A stretch of 62,171 nt of DNA from Bacteroides sp. (GTDB taxonomy: Bacteria > Bacteroidota > Bacteroidia > Bacteroidales > Bacteroidaceae). The DNA lies in assembly GCA_015060765.1 (NCBI GenBank), contig SUXW01000020.1:1-62171 (forward strand). Reading direction: 5' to 3'. Shown here in pieces: positions 45,020 through 54,248 of this stretch. The notes below the pieces were generated by a model. The model searched no databases, had not been told where the DNA came from, and saw nothing but the letters and a program-made list of their open reading frames with translations. A program made the position numbers and the translations under genes. Position 1 is the stretch's first letter, and each line of letters begins with the position of its first letter.

Positions 45020-46158
45020 TGACCGCAGATTTAAGTACACAAGTTAATCCTTCCGATTATACCATTCTGGTTGTGGATGATGTCATTTCGAACGTTCTCC
45101 TTCTGAAAGTGTTGTTACAGAAGGAAAAGTTCAATGTGATTACCGCATCCAATGGTCGCGATGCCATCAGCATGTCCGAGCAGTCCAAGCCTCATTTGAT
45201 TTTGTTGGATGTGATGATGCCCGAAATGGATGGCTTCGAAGTGGCTGCCCATCTGAAAGCCAATCCGGAAACAGCTGGAATTCCTATCATATTCCTTACG
45301 GCATTGAATTCTACAGCCGATATTGTGAAAGGTTTTCAAGCCGGCGCAAATGATTTTATAACCAAGCCCTTTAACAAGGAAGAATTGATGGTGCGTGTCT
45401 CTCACCAGATTTCGTTGGTTGCTGCCAAGACGATTATCTTGCAGAAGACCGAGGAGTTGAGACGTACCATTGTAGGACGTGACAAACTATATTCCGTCAT
45501 TGCCCACGATTTGCGTTCTCCTTTGGCATCCATCAAGATGGTGTTGAACATGTTGGTTATGACTCTGTCGGAAGAAACTGTCGGACCGGAGATGTATCAG
45601 ATGATGCAATTGGCCAATCACAATACAGAAGATTTGTTCTCTTTGCTCGACAACTTATTGAAATGGACCAAGAGTCAGATTGGAAAGCTCAATGTTGTAT
45701 ATCAGGATTTTGAAGTGGAGGAAATCATTTCGGGAGTACTCGATATCTTCAATTTTGTGTCAGCATCCAAGAATATTCAGTTGGTATATCATCCGGGTGA
45801 TCCCATCAAGGTACATGCCGATATCGATATGATGAAGACCATTCTTCGTAACTTCCTGAGCAATGCCATCAAGTTCAGTTTTGAAAATTCGCAGATTCTC
45901 ATTGAAACGAAGACAGAAGGTGATATGGCCGTTGTCAGTGTCCGTGATTATGGTAAAGGCATGTCGGAAGAAGACAAAGCACATTTGTTGAAGACGGAAA
46001 CTCATTTCAGCCGTTATGGCACCAACAATGAAGAAGGTTCCGGCTTGGGACTTTTGCTTTGTCAGGATTTTGCTCTCAAGAACGGAGGTAAATTGTGGTT
46101 CGATTCGGAAGAAGGGAAGGGGTCTACATTTTACTTCTCCATTCCACTTCAGAAATAA
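45019..46158 (+). CDS. Response regulator-histidine kinase fusion (REC-HisKA-HATPase)
   Basis: 379 residues. An N-terminal receiver (about 14-128; LILLDVMMPEMDG with the phospho-Asp near 60) is joined to HisKA (VIAHDLRSPLASIKM, His near 160) and HATPase_c (RNFLSNAIKFS, GSGLGLLLC). No membrane segment or sensor domain, so it is a cytoplasmic relay whose receiver controls the kinase. It overlaps the UDP-xylose synthase gene by one base, an uncommon pairing of a sugar enzyme with a signal protein. Confidence 0.9.
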   Translation: MTADLSTQVNPSDYTILVVDDVISNVLLLKVLLQKEKFNVITASNGRDAISMSEQSKPHLILLDVMMPEMDGFEVAAHLKANPETAGIPIIFLTALNSTADIVKGFQAGANDFITKPFNKEELMVRVSHQISLVAAKTIILQKTEELRRTIVGRDKLYSVIAHDLRSPLASIKMVLNMLVMTLSEETVGPEMYQMMQLANHNTEDLFSLLDNLLKWTKSQIGKLNVVYQDFEVEEIISGVLDIFNFVSASKNIQLVYHPGDPIKVHADIDMMKTILRNFLSNAIKFSFENSQILIETKTEGDMAVVSVRDYGKGMSEEDKAHLLKTETHFSRYGTNNEEGSGLGLLLCQDFALKNGGKLWFDSEEGKGSTFYFSIPLQK

Positions 46159-46161
46159 AGA

Positions 46162-46200
46162 AAAGAGGATGCATCTTGAAAAAATGCATCCTCTTTTTAT
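46162..46200. terminator. Bidirectional terminator
   Basis: AAAGAGGATGCAT (46162-46174) pairs with ATGCATCCTCTTT (46184-46196), with A and T runs on both sides, between convergent genes. Confidence 0.85.
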
Positions 46201-46213
46201 TTTCTTCTTTCTC

Positions 46214-47281
46214 TTATTCTTTTACATTCAAAGTCATCACCACCGGATTGTGGTCACTCATTTCATAATCAATCGTTTCATATTCTACACCTTCCAATGA
46301 AGGGGAATGGAAAATATAGTCTATTCGTAAAAGGTTGTGAAAGCCTCTGTAGGTAGAAGCATAACCGCTACCGGCCGATTGGAATCCATCCTCCAAATCA
46401 CCTCTCAAAGTCCGGTATGCATACGTGTAAGGAGTATCATTGAAGTCACCGCATAAGATGACCGGATATTCCGTTGCACTGACCACTCCTCTAACCAGTC
46501 TGGATTGTCTGCATCTCTCTATCACATTCGCTTCCAGATTGTCGGTGTAGTTGATGTAAATCTGTTTGGCACCTTCTTCATTGTCGATGGCTCTGGCTCT
46601 GGCTGCTTTGGAACGCATGCGGTCAAAACTTGTTGTCTGCATGTGCACATTGAAAACCCGGATTGTAGTACCTTCCACATTGATGTCCGACCATACTGCA
46701 CAGTTGTTGGTTTCCGGAAATTCGATGACTTGCGACTGTTGGATAGGGTATCGGCTGAAGATAGCCATGGAATAATTTTCGGGTGTATAATAATAAGGTA
46801 AAAATTTGGCGTAAGTCTGACAGATGTCTTCATTGGTAAAGTCACCGTTGCCTGCATATTCCTGGAAACAAATGATGTCCACATCTTTGGCATTGGCCAT
46901 ATCCGAAAATTCCTTGGCCGAAAAACCCGTAATTTCACCGCCGAACGAATGGGTGTTGTAGGTCAATACTTTCAATGTCTTGGCTCCTGCATCCTCTCCA
47001 TGGGCAAATGGTTTCCACATGGAAGTGATGTACGGATAGCATACCGCCAGTCCCAACAACGGAATGAATGCCCACCGTTTCCATCTGCAAACCCAATAGA
47101 TGAGCAATAAGACATTGATGATTACCAATAGGGGATACCCCAATGTAAGATAAGCTGTAAACATACTCTTTTCCGGAGTGATAAGACCTGCCAGATACGC
47201 ATAGGCAGAAAGTCCTAAAAAGAAAAGAGAAAAGACAATCGTCAAGAAATATCCTAATCTATATACTGCTTTTTTACCCAT
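46214..47281 (-). CDS. Membrane-anchored endonuclease/exonuclease/phosphatase family protein
   Basis: 355 residues. Three N-terminal membrane helices (about 8-85), then an EEP domain: IICFQEYAG (about 136-144), ILCGDFNDTPY (about 276-286) and MSDHNPVV near 346, the SDH motif. The catalytic domain probably faces the periplasm. The substrate (nucleic acid, lipid or phosphoester) is open. It follows the hybrid kinase by 11 bp. Confidence 0.88.
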   Translation of the reverse strand: MGKKAVYRLGYFLTIVFSLFFLGLSAYAYLAGLITPEKSMFTAYLTLGYPLLVIINVLLLIYWVCRWKRWAFIPLLGLAVCYPYITSMWKPFAHGEDAGAKTLKVLTYNTHSFGGEITGFSAKEFSDMANAKDVDIICFQEYAGNGDFTNEDICQTYAKFLPYYYTPENYSMAIFSRYPIQQSQVIEFPETNNCAVWSDINVEGTTIRVFNVHMQTTSFDRMRSKAARARAIDNEEGAKQIYINYTDNLEANVIERCRQSRLVRGVVSATEYPVILCGDFNDTPYTYAYRTLRGDLEDGFQSAGSGYASTYRGFHNLLRIDYIFHSPSLEGVEYETIDYEMSDHNPVVMTLNVKE

Positions 47282-47292
47282 AATCTAATTAC

Positions 47293-49536
47293 CTACTTAA
47301 AGTATTTGTTTAAAGTTTTCTTCAAAATATCATAATCTATCGGCTTGGTAAGGAATTCGTTGCATCCACTTTCCATAGCCTCTTCCTTCTCATTTTCATA
47401 AGCATAAGCGCTGACGGCTATCACCGGAATGTCCTTGTCCATTTCGCGGATGGCTCTGGTAGCATCCAGTCCGTCAATGTTGGGCATCTTGATATCCATC
47501 AGAATCATATCAGGCTTGCATTCTTCCGCCAATTGTACGGTCTCTACGCCGTCGTAAGCTCTGATAAGCCGATGCGTATTGCCAATCATAGCTTCCAGCA
47601 GTTCATAGCTACTGTCATTGTCTTCGGCCACCAGAATGGTACGTACCTTGGTCGGTGTCTTGGTCGCTTGGGATTCCTGCTGCTGTACTTCCCGACGGCG
47701 TTTGTACTCACATTCCGTTCCGCTCACCGGTACATGGGGTATGGTAAAAGTGAAGGTTGTTCCTTCGCCTACCTTCGAGCTGACCCATATCTTTCCACCC
47801 ATCTTCTCGATGATTATCTTGCTGATACTCAAACCAAGTCCCGTGCCTTGCACGGTCTTGCTGGCCATAAAGTGCCGGTTGAATATATCCTCCAACTTAT
47901 CTTTGGGAATTCCACATCCCGTATCCGATACGTGGAAGACAATCTGTTCGTCTATTTTCTTGTAACCGAAACGGATACTTCCCTTCGAAGTGAATTTGGT
48001 AGCGTTGCCAATCAGGTTCGAAAAAACCTGGAACAGTTTGCTACGGTCGGTCGATGTAATCAGATGGCGGTCCGATTCTTCAAATATCAGTTTCACCTCA
48101 TTCTGGCAACGGAATATCAGTGTATTCTTCACATCGTCGCACAGATTATGCAGTCCCACCGGCGAATAATTGAATTCCATGGTTCCTGCCTCAATCTTGG
48201 ACAGATCCAGAATCTCGTTGATCAGTTCCTGCAGACGGTAGTTGTTCCGTTCCACAATGTCATAATATTCCTGTCTTTGCTGGTGGTCGTTGGTTTCCGT
48301 AATGATGCGCGAGAATCCTAAAATGGCGTTCAGTGGCGTACGTATTTCGTGACTCATATTAGCCAAGAATGCCGATTTCAGCTGACTGGCATGTTCTGCC
48401 TTCTTCTTGTCTTCTTCCTGTTTCCTTTCAAATTTAATCCGTTCGCTGATGTCCCGTCCGAAGATCCAGATCATTTCCTCACCCAGACTGTCTTTCATGG
48501 TGTATGTAGCATATTCATACGCCAGAATTTCAGGGAAATTCTCATACGGTTCCTCCACAACGAAGTGAGGTCTCTTCAGCAGTTCCCAGTTCTTTTTCAA
48601 TTTATCTTCGCTGTTGACCAGCAGTCCCACTTTCCGTGTACTGATTCCGTTCAGTTCCATATCCTCCGGCAGACCGTGATGCCGTTTGAAACTGATATTC
48701 CCGAAGTAGAAAGTACGGTTGGGACGGATGGCAAATATATCTTCAGAAACATGGTTGATGGCTCTTGTAATCAAGTCCAGTCGGGTATCTCTCTGGATAA
48801 TGTCCGAAATGTTCTGGATATATCCTTCCAAAATCACCTTGTCCTTGTGTACCCTTTTTCCGTATACTTTGGCACGGATATTCAGAGGTTGGTCGTTGAC
48901 TATGATTCTATATTCGATGAATTTGTCTACATTCAGTTCATGATCCTTCAAGTGTGAGTCCAGCCAATTCTTGAATCGGATTCTGTCGTTTATGTGAACA
49001 TACAGCAGATAAACACTCAAGGGCAGCTTTTCCTCTTTATCCTCCTTACACAAAATGCCCGTCGATCCGTAGTAGGAGAGTTCATCCGTTTGCGTATTGT
49101 AGCTCCAGTAACCCAATTTGGCAATCCGTTCTATCTCATTCATCTTCTTGATTTTATCCATCATGTTCTGTTTCCGGATACTTCGTTCCGTTACATCCCT
49201 GAACTGGAAAATCAAGGCATTTTCGTCCAATTTGTTGATGATGCATTTGCAGTACATATCCACTTCATTGAATGGAATCTTGTACTTATGTGAAGAACGT
49301 TTGCCTTCGCGTGATACCAAGTCAAACTGTCCTTTAATCTCTTCAGCAACATGGGCCGGGAAATACGTCAGCACATTCTTCCCAATGACATCCTGTTTGA
49401 AAAAGACCTCGGTCTTACTCGGCTTGAAATCCAAACACATACCCTCTTTGTTGACTATCAGCAAAGTATCGGCAATGATTCCCAAAATACGGGCCACTTG
49501 ACTGTTGTCAAATAATAGGTTACGATAGCTGTCCAT
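47293..49536 (-). CDS. PAS-containing hybrid sensor histidine kinase/response regulator
   Basis: 747 residues, no membrane helix. Several PAS-type domains (about 10-370; LIFQFRDVTER and EEMIWIFGRDISERI), then HisKA with ANMSHEIRTPLNAILG (His near 400), HATPase_c (LIGNATKFTSKG, GTGLGLSISKIIIEK) and a C-terminal receiver (MILMDIKMPNIDGLDATRAI, Asp near 680). A cytosolic sensor, possibly redox or ligand, through PAS. The receiver closely resembles the free receiver encoded divergently at 49671. Confidence 0.92.
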   Translation of the reverse strand: MDSYRNLLFDNSQVARILGIIADTLLIVNKEGMCLDFKPSKTEVFFKQDVIGKNVLTYFPAHVAEEIKGQFDLVSREGKRSSHKYKIPFNEVDMYCKCIINKLDENALIFQFRDVTERSIRKQNMMDKIKKMNEIERIAKLGYWSYNTQTDELSYYGSTGILCKEDKEEKLPLSVYLLYVHINDRIRFKNWLDSHLKDHELNVDKFIEYRIIVNDQPLNIRAKVYGKRVHKDKVILEGYIQNISDIIQRDTRLDLITRAINHVSEDIFAIRPNRTFYFGNISFKRHHGLPEDMELNGISTRKVGLLVNSEDKLKKNWELLKRPHFVVEEPYENFPEILAYEYATYTMKDSLGEEMIWIFGRDISERIKFERKQEEDKKKAEHASQLKSAFLANMSHEIRTPLNAILGFSRIITETNDHQQRQEYYDIVERNNYRLQELINEILDLSKIEAGTMEFNYSPVGLHNLCDDVKNTLIFRCQNEVKLIFEESDRHLITSTDRSKLFQVFSNLIGNATKFTSKGSIRFGYKKIDEQIVFHVSDTGCGIPKDKLEDIFNRHFMASKTVQGTGLGLSISKIIIEKMGGKIWVSSKVGEGTTFTFTIPHVPVSGTECEYKRRREVQQQESQATKTPTKVRTILVAEDNDSSYELLEAMIGNTHRLIRAYDGVETVQLAEECKPDMILMDIKMPNIDGLDATRAIREMDKDIPVIAVSAYAYENEKEEAMESGCNEFLTKPIDYDILKKTLNKYFK

Positions 49537-49595
49537 AATAGCGAAGATTAAGAACGGATGTCTTTTGTTGAAGATAAATTATTTAATATTAGCAG

Positions 49596-49603
49596 CAAAT
49601 ATA
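49596..49603 (-). promoter_or_regulatory. -7 box of the hybrid kinase gene
   Basis: TATATTTG on the minus strand, 59 bp before the ATG at 49536. Its region faces the divergent receiver promoter. Confidence 0.6.
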
Positions 49604-49614
49604 CAAAATTTTTA

Positions 49615-49644
49615 TTGCAACTATCATAGAAAGTAGTAATTTTG
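49615..49644 (+). promoter_or_regulatory. Promoter of the single-domain receiver
   Basis: TTG (49615-49617), 19 bp, TAATTTTG (49637-49644), 26 bp before the ATG. Full consensus spacing. Confidence 0.7.
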
Positions 49645-49670
49645 CAGATGAAACCTAAAATATTGTATGT

Positions 49671-50024
49671 ATGAAAAGAATTTTGATTGCAGAAGATACA
49701 GATAGCAATTATCTTTTGCTCTCCATCATATTGAGAAAAGAATACGAAATTATACGTGCCATGAACGGAAAGGAAGCCGTAGACATCTGTCGCAATGATC
49801 GTCCCGACCTGGTTCTGATGGATTTCAAGATGCCGGTGATGGATGGACTCGAAGCTACCCGTCAGATTCGTTCTTTCGATAAGGATCTGCCTATTATAGC
49901 CTTGACAGCCAATGCATACGATAGTGACCGTGAGCATGCTTTCGAAGCCGGTTGCGATGATTACATGTCCAAGCCTGTATCGGCTGTGGCACTTCGTGAA
50001 CTGCTGACCAGATTCTTGGGTTAA
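49671..50024 (+). CDS. Single-domain response regulator
   Basis: 117 residues, one receiver domain only. The acidic pocket is ILIAEDTD (Asp near 9-10), LVLMDFKMP with the phospho-Asp near 51, ALTAN and the Lys in MSKP. Without an output domain it acts by relay or protein contact. Divergent from the hybrid kinase and clearly similar to its receiver (MDGLEATRQIRSFDKDLPIIA here), so the two probably work together. Its stop overlaps that of the glycosyltransferase gene by 3 bases. Confidence 0.93.
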   Translation: MKRILIAEDTDSNYLLLSIILRKEYEIIRAMNGKEAVDICRNDRPDLVLMDFKMPVMDGLEATRQIRSFDKDLPIIALTANAYDSDREHAFEAGCDDYMSKPVSAVALRELLTRFLG

Positions 50025-51199
50025 GCCCTTTGGGCTTTTTCCCAAGCCCCTGTATTTTTTCCTTTCCGTTGGTTCAGATAAATGAATCCCTTGATTACAT
50101 TAATGTTCATGAACAGGAAATAATACGGTATATATAGTTTTTTGCTTCTTACCTTACGGCATGCCATGTGTCGTCCATAGAATCCAGCTATATAGAACAA
50201 TAATTGCAATAACAACAAGATGGCATACATTTTCGGTCGGTAATTCAACAATGCCAGGTTCAGTGGCAGCAGTGCGAACAGAGCGATAGGAGTGACCGAC
50301 CATCTCAATACCCGGTGTGATATATACTGGAAGCTCAAGATTCCATAGTTGAATATGTTCAGCAAGGGAGTCAATCGGCAGATAGACTGCAATCCACCCG
50401 CTGCAATCCTCACTTTCCGTTTTTCCTCTTCCTGCATGTTGGCCGATCCCGATTCACAGGCATACGCCTTGTCGCAATAGTCGATGATATATCCATCCAT
50501 TGTCATTTTCATGGAAAGCATGAAGTCGTCCAGCAACGTATCTTCCGGCATCGGTCTGTACAGATGAGTTCGTATGGCAAACAATTCCCCTGCCGCTCCC
50601 ACTGTAGAGTGCAATTGGGCATCCCATTTCTTCAGGCACGATTCATATTTCCAGTACATTCCTTCACCGCCGCTTGCCGCACCATCCTTTCGGGTGGCTT
50701 TCACCCGTTTCTCTCCGGCTACACAACCCACTTTCGGATTCTCGAAACATTTCACCATTTCCATTACCGCCTCTTTGTTGAGTAGCGTATTGGCATCGGT
50801 AAATACAACGAAAGGCGTCTTCACATGTCTTATGCCATGATTCATGGCAGCCGTCTTTCCTCTTCGTTCTTCGTAATGATACACCTTCACCTCCGGATAT
50901 GCCGCCAGCAGTTCGTTGGTTCGGTCGGTTGTGCCGTCGGTCACCCACATAATCTTCAACTTATCCTTGGGATAATCCAGTTCGTTGCAGTTCTGCATCT
51001 TCTCCTTCACCACATTCTCCTCGTTGTAGGCCGTGATGAAGAGCGTCACCTCAGGCCATTCCTCGAAAGGAATCCTTTCCCTTTTCCGTCCGAACAGTTT
51101 CTTTATCTGAACCATGCACCACAACACGATGGCATACCCTATGTATGTATAGAATACGATGAATAACAGAATGAAGAATATGATTTCGAGTGTTTTCAT
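50021..51199 (-). CDS. Membrane glycosyltransferase, family 2
   Basis: 392 residues. One N-terminal helix (about 3-27), a GT2 domain with VTLFITAYNEENVV (about 51-64), FTDANTLL as the DxD-like metal site and DTLLDDFML (ED/DD acceptor motif), then three or four C-terminal helices. Processive GT2 enzymes usually have QxxRW; here the place holds EEEKRKVR, so it may add single sugars. Last gene of the glycan operon; its start overlaps the upstream gene by 4 bp. Confidence 0.85.
   Translation of the reverse strand: MKTLEIIFFILLFIVFYTYIGYAIVLWCMVQIKKLFGRKRERIPFEEWPEVTLFITAYNEENVVKEKMQNCNELDYPKDKLKIMWVTDGTTDRTNELLAAYPEVKVYHYEERRGKTAAMNHGIRHVKTPFVVFTDANTLLNKEAVMEMVKCFENPKVGCVAGEKRVKATRKDGAASGGEGMYWKYESCLKKWDAQLHSTVGAAGELFAIRTHLYRPMPEDTLLDDFMLSMKMTMDGYIIDYCDKAYACESGSANMQEEEKRKVRIAAGGLQSICRLTPLLNIFNYGILSFQYISHRVLRWSVTPIALFALLPLNLALLNYRPKMYAILLLLQLLFYIAGFYGRHMACRKVRSKKLYIPYYFLFMNINVIKGFIYLNQRKGKNTGAWEKAQRA
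50026..50045 (+). terminator. Short terminator of the receiver gene inside the GT2 gene
   Basis: AGCCC and GGGCT around a TTT loop, then TTTTT, begin right after the receiver stop and lie in the last codons of the convergent glycosyltransferase. Confidence 0.5.
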
Positions 51200-52311
51200 A
51201 ATTTTAGTTTTTTGTAGATGTCAGATACTGCGTCCGAAACCCGTTGACTGTCATATCTGTCTTGTATCAGTTTCAGTGCATTCTCCGAACAGATTTGTTT
51301 CAGTTCATTGTTTTCTCCATATAGCAAATAGGCTTCCGCCAGTTTTTCCGGTTGGTTGAAATCCACTATCAACCCATTTATTTGGTCTTTAATCAATTCA
51401 CGGGTACCGTCGGTAGGAGTGACGACCAAAGGCTTTTTCATGGCCATTGCTTCTAATAATGCAATGGATAATCCTTCCCATAAACTTGGAAGACAAAACA
51501 CATCCATCGCTTTCAATACTTGTGGTACATCTGTACGGAAATTGCTACGGTAAATGCAATCCTTCAGATTATTTTTTTCTATATAGTCGGTTACTTCCTC
51601 ATTCATATCTCCTTCACCCACCAATAATCCCTTAATGTTCTTATCTTTCTGATGGGCAAAGGCTATCGATTTTACGAAATCGATGGGCGATTTCTGTAAA
51701 GTAATCCTACCGATGAACCCTATGATAAATTCATTTTCACCTATACCGAATTCCTTCCTGATACTGCTTTCTGTATGTTGGTAATCGAATCGTTTCAGAT
51801 TGACTCCATTTTCAATGACTGTACCCTTTTTTAATCCGAATACCTTTTTCCCTGTTTGCAGGTTGTTGTCCGATACACAAATCACCTCCTTGCTATAATG
51901 ACAAATCAGTTTTTCGCTGAGTGCCCTGAGTTGATGGATGATAAAGTTCTGATCCTGGTGAAAACTCCACCCGTGAACTGTATATACCATGGGGATTTTC
52001 ATGCATCTTGAGAGCCATAACATATTCGATGCAGCTCTACTGCCATGTGCATGAATCAGTTCAATATGTTCATCTTGAATAATATCTTTGATTTTCTTTC
52101 GGATGTTCAGGTCGAACGCTCGTTTGGTATGTACCACATAACATTTAATACCCATGCTACGTAGCGTTTCTATCATGTGTCCATCCGTAAAAGCCATGGC
52201 TATCGGTTCAATCTCGTTGCGATTGAATCCGGCTATCAAATCGATTACGTGTGATTCTCCACCACCGATTTCACCTTGTCTGATTACTTCCAGTATCTTG
52301 ATTGGCTTCAT
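51196..52311 (-). CDS. Glycosyltransferase, family 4 type
   Basis: 371 residues, GT-B fold. N-terminal acceptor domain (IKILEVIRQGEIGGGESHVI) and C-terminal donor domain with IIGFIGRITLQKSP and PSLWEGLSIALLEAMAMKKPLV, the E-x7-E region. It transfers a sugar from a nucleotide donor, retaining configuration, to a lipid-linked or glycan acceptor. It overlaps the next gene by 4 bp (ATGA). Confidence 0.88.
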   Translation of the reverse strand: MKPIKILEVIRQGEIGGGESHVIDLIAGFNRNEIEPIAMAFTDGHMIETLRSMGIKCYVVHTKRAFDLNIRKKIKDIIQDEHIELIHAHGSRAASNMLWLSRCMKIPMVYTVHGWSFHQDQNFIIHQLRALSEKLICHYSKEVICVSDNNLQTGKKVFGLKKGTVIENGVNLKRFDYQHTESSIRKEFGIGENEFIIGFIGRITLQKSPIDFVKSIAFAHQKDKNIKGLLVGEGDMNEEVTDYIEKNNLKDCIYRSNFRTDVPQVLKAMDVFCLPSLWEGLSIALLEAMAMKKPLVVTPTDGTRELIKDQINGLIVDFNQPEKLAEAYLLYGENNELKQICSENALKLIQDRYDSQRVSDAVSDIYKKLKL

Positions 52312-52389
52312 TCGTTTTTAATTAGGTTGGACTCTTCGTCTTTGTATTTGCTTACGAATTTAATAAAATATTAATAATTCTACTAATTA

Positions 52390-53175
52390 TTATTTATATT
52401 TTTTTATGTCTATTAAAATTTCTTTTAGGATATTAGTATACAGAGCCTTATATCCTAATTCATTAATATGCATATCATCTGTATAAAATGAGGGATTATG
52501 TTTAAGAATAGTGTCTGTTTTTATGTATATAATGTTATTATTAATAAAATTGTCATTCATATAAATTTCCATTTTTCTTCTGTATAAATTTAGATTGTCT
52601 AAATCAAAGTTCCTATTAGTATATAATGAAAGCATTCGATAACAAAATATTTTCCAAAATGGATATTTGTCATATTGTGATTCGTTGTAAAAATAGGGTA
52701 TTTCAATTAAAATGGGTTTAATATTTCTTTTCAATAGATGGTTAATTATTAATGAAGTATGATGTATATAATAAGTTGCTCCATATTGCCCATGTAAATC
52801 ATTAATCCCTATATAAATAATACAATAGTCAAATTGATTATTGATATTATGTTGATGATTGTTAGAATCTGTCAGGAATTGATATAAATCTTTGCTTTTT
52901 GCTCCTTTCTTTCCTCTTGTGACTATATGGGAATAAATTTTATTTTGAGTTAATATACTATCAATAAATAATTCCATATTATATGTGTGAGAATTGTATG
53001 CCCATGAATCACCTATTATACCAATTGATAATATTGTATCTTTAGGTATTTTTTGATAGTAGAGTGTTTTATTTCTCGTTGCTAAAGAAATTCTTTTTTC
53101 AATATGATATATTCCCATTAAAAGAATAATAATAATAAATAAAACAAAATGAAGAAAATGATATTTAAGTTTCAT
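52390..53175 (-). CDS. SGNH/GDSL hydrolase with N-terminal anchor
   Basis: 261 residues. One N-terminal hydrophobic helix (about 7-22) anchors or exports it. SIGIIGDSWAYNSH (GDS block, Ser near 58), YIGINDLHGQYG (block with Asn) and DDMHINELGY (Asp-x-x-His) form the SGNH set. A deacetylase or acyltransferase acting on the glycan is likely, given the acyltransferase gene 3 bp away. The gene is markedly more AT-rich than its neighbours, as is the next, which suggests joint acquisition. Confidence 0.78.
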   Translation of the reverse strand: MKLKYHFLHFVLFIIIILLMGIYHIEKRISLATRNKTLYYQKIPKDTILSIGIIGDSWAYNSHTYNMELFIDSILTQNKIYSHIVTRGKKGAKSKDLYQFLTDSNNHQHNINNQFDYCIIYIGINDLHGQYGATYYIHHTSLIINHLLKRNIKPILIEIPYFYNESQYDKYPFWKIFCYRMLSLYTNRNFDLDNLNLYRRKMEIYMNDNFINNNIIYIKTDTILKHNPSFYTDDMHINELGYKALYTNILKEILIDIKKYK

Positions 53176-53178
53176 AAA

Positions 53179-54246
53179 TTATCTACCTGTGGAAATAACT
53201 AGGAATTTATTGTAATATTTATTTATAATCTTGTAAATTATTATACAAATCCATATTGTAATATATATGGAAATTATATATAATATTACATTGCCTAATT
53301 CTGTTTGATTGTTGATCATTTTATATTCAAACTTTCTGAGAGCCAACATAACAGGAAGATGCAATGTATATATAATAAATGAAGATTGGCTATATAACGA
53401 TTTTATTTGGATTTTATCTTTTAATCTATATGCAAGACAGAAAAACAATGGAATACCTATAACTAATGTAACTCTATGAATATACAACTCAAAATTGTTA
53501 GGGTAGTAAAAATGTATTACATAAACGTAAATAAATAATGTAATAAATGATATATAAATAATACTTTCCCATTTTCGTATTAAAGTTATTATATTAGTAT
53601 TATGAATGGCAAGAATAGCTCCTAAAATAAAAAAAGTAAGGCTAGAATATATAAGAGCAAGATGTAAGGAAAATATCCAGAATAGCAGTGGTATAATAAA
53701 TGTTATCCATTTCAAATATTTAATTAATATAGCTATTATAGGAGAAATAATACACAAAATTATCAAATTGCGAATATACCAATATGGTTGTAATATAGGT
53801 ACTCCATTCCCTTTATCCCAATTACTTGAATCCCAATATGCTCTAAAATAATTAACTAATTTATAATCATTGATTGCCATATTGGCACCACTGAAATAAG
53901 TGTTAATTGAGTCTATATTTTGAAGAATCCAATATGTGAAAATGAAAATAGTATTCCATATTATATATGGTATTAATAGAGTCTTAATTCTGCGTTTGTT
54001 TTTTTCTATGTAGCAATGAAGTGAAGGTGAATACTTTTGAAAGAATAAATAACCTGAAATGAAAAAAAACATGGGTACACCTATTTCGCCGAAATTCAAA
54101 GAAAATATGTATGAAATATGGTTATACCATACAGAATTTTCAACATTTATGATACCTCTTGTTGTTGTATATGCATGTAATATTACTACTAATACAGTAG
54201 TAGGAAATCTTAAAAATGAAATGATTTTTGATATTTCATTATTCAT
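53179..54246 (-). CDS. Membrane acyltransferase, family 3
   Basis: 355 residues with about ten helices. SFLRFPTTVLVVILHAYTTT (about 8-27) contains the conserved R and H of acyltransferase-3, and MFFFISGYLFFQKY follows. These enzymes put acetyl or succinyl groups on envelope glycans. Very AT-rich with many ATT/ATA codons, like the SGNH gene. The two probably form an acyl-modification pair. Confidence 0.88.
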   Translation of the reverse strand: MNNEISKIISFLRFPTTVLVVILHAYTTTRGIINVENSVWYNHISYIFSLNFGEIGVPMFFFISGYLFFQKYSPSLHCYIEKNKRRIKTLLIPYIIWNTIFIFTYWILQNIDSINTYFSGANMAINDYKLVNYFRAYWDSSNWDKGNGVPILQPYWYIRNLIILCIISPIIAILIKYLKWITFIIPLLFWIFSLHLALIYSSLTFFILGAILAIHNTNIITLIRKWESIIYISFITLFIYVYVIHFYYPNNFELYIHRVTLVIGIPLFFCLAYRLKDKIQIKSLYSQSSFIIYTLHLPVMLALRKFEYKMINNQTELGNVILYIISIYITIWICIIIYKIINKYYNKFLVISTGR

Positions 54247-54248
54247 AA

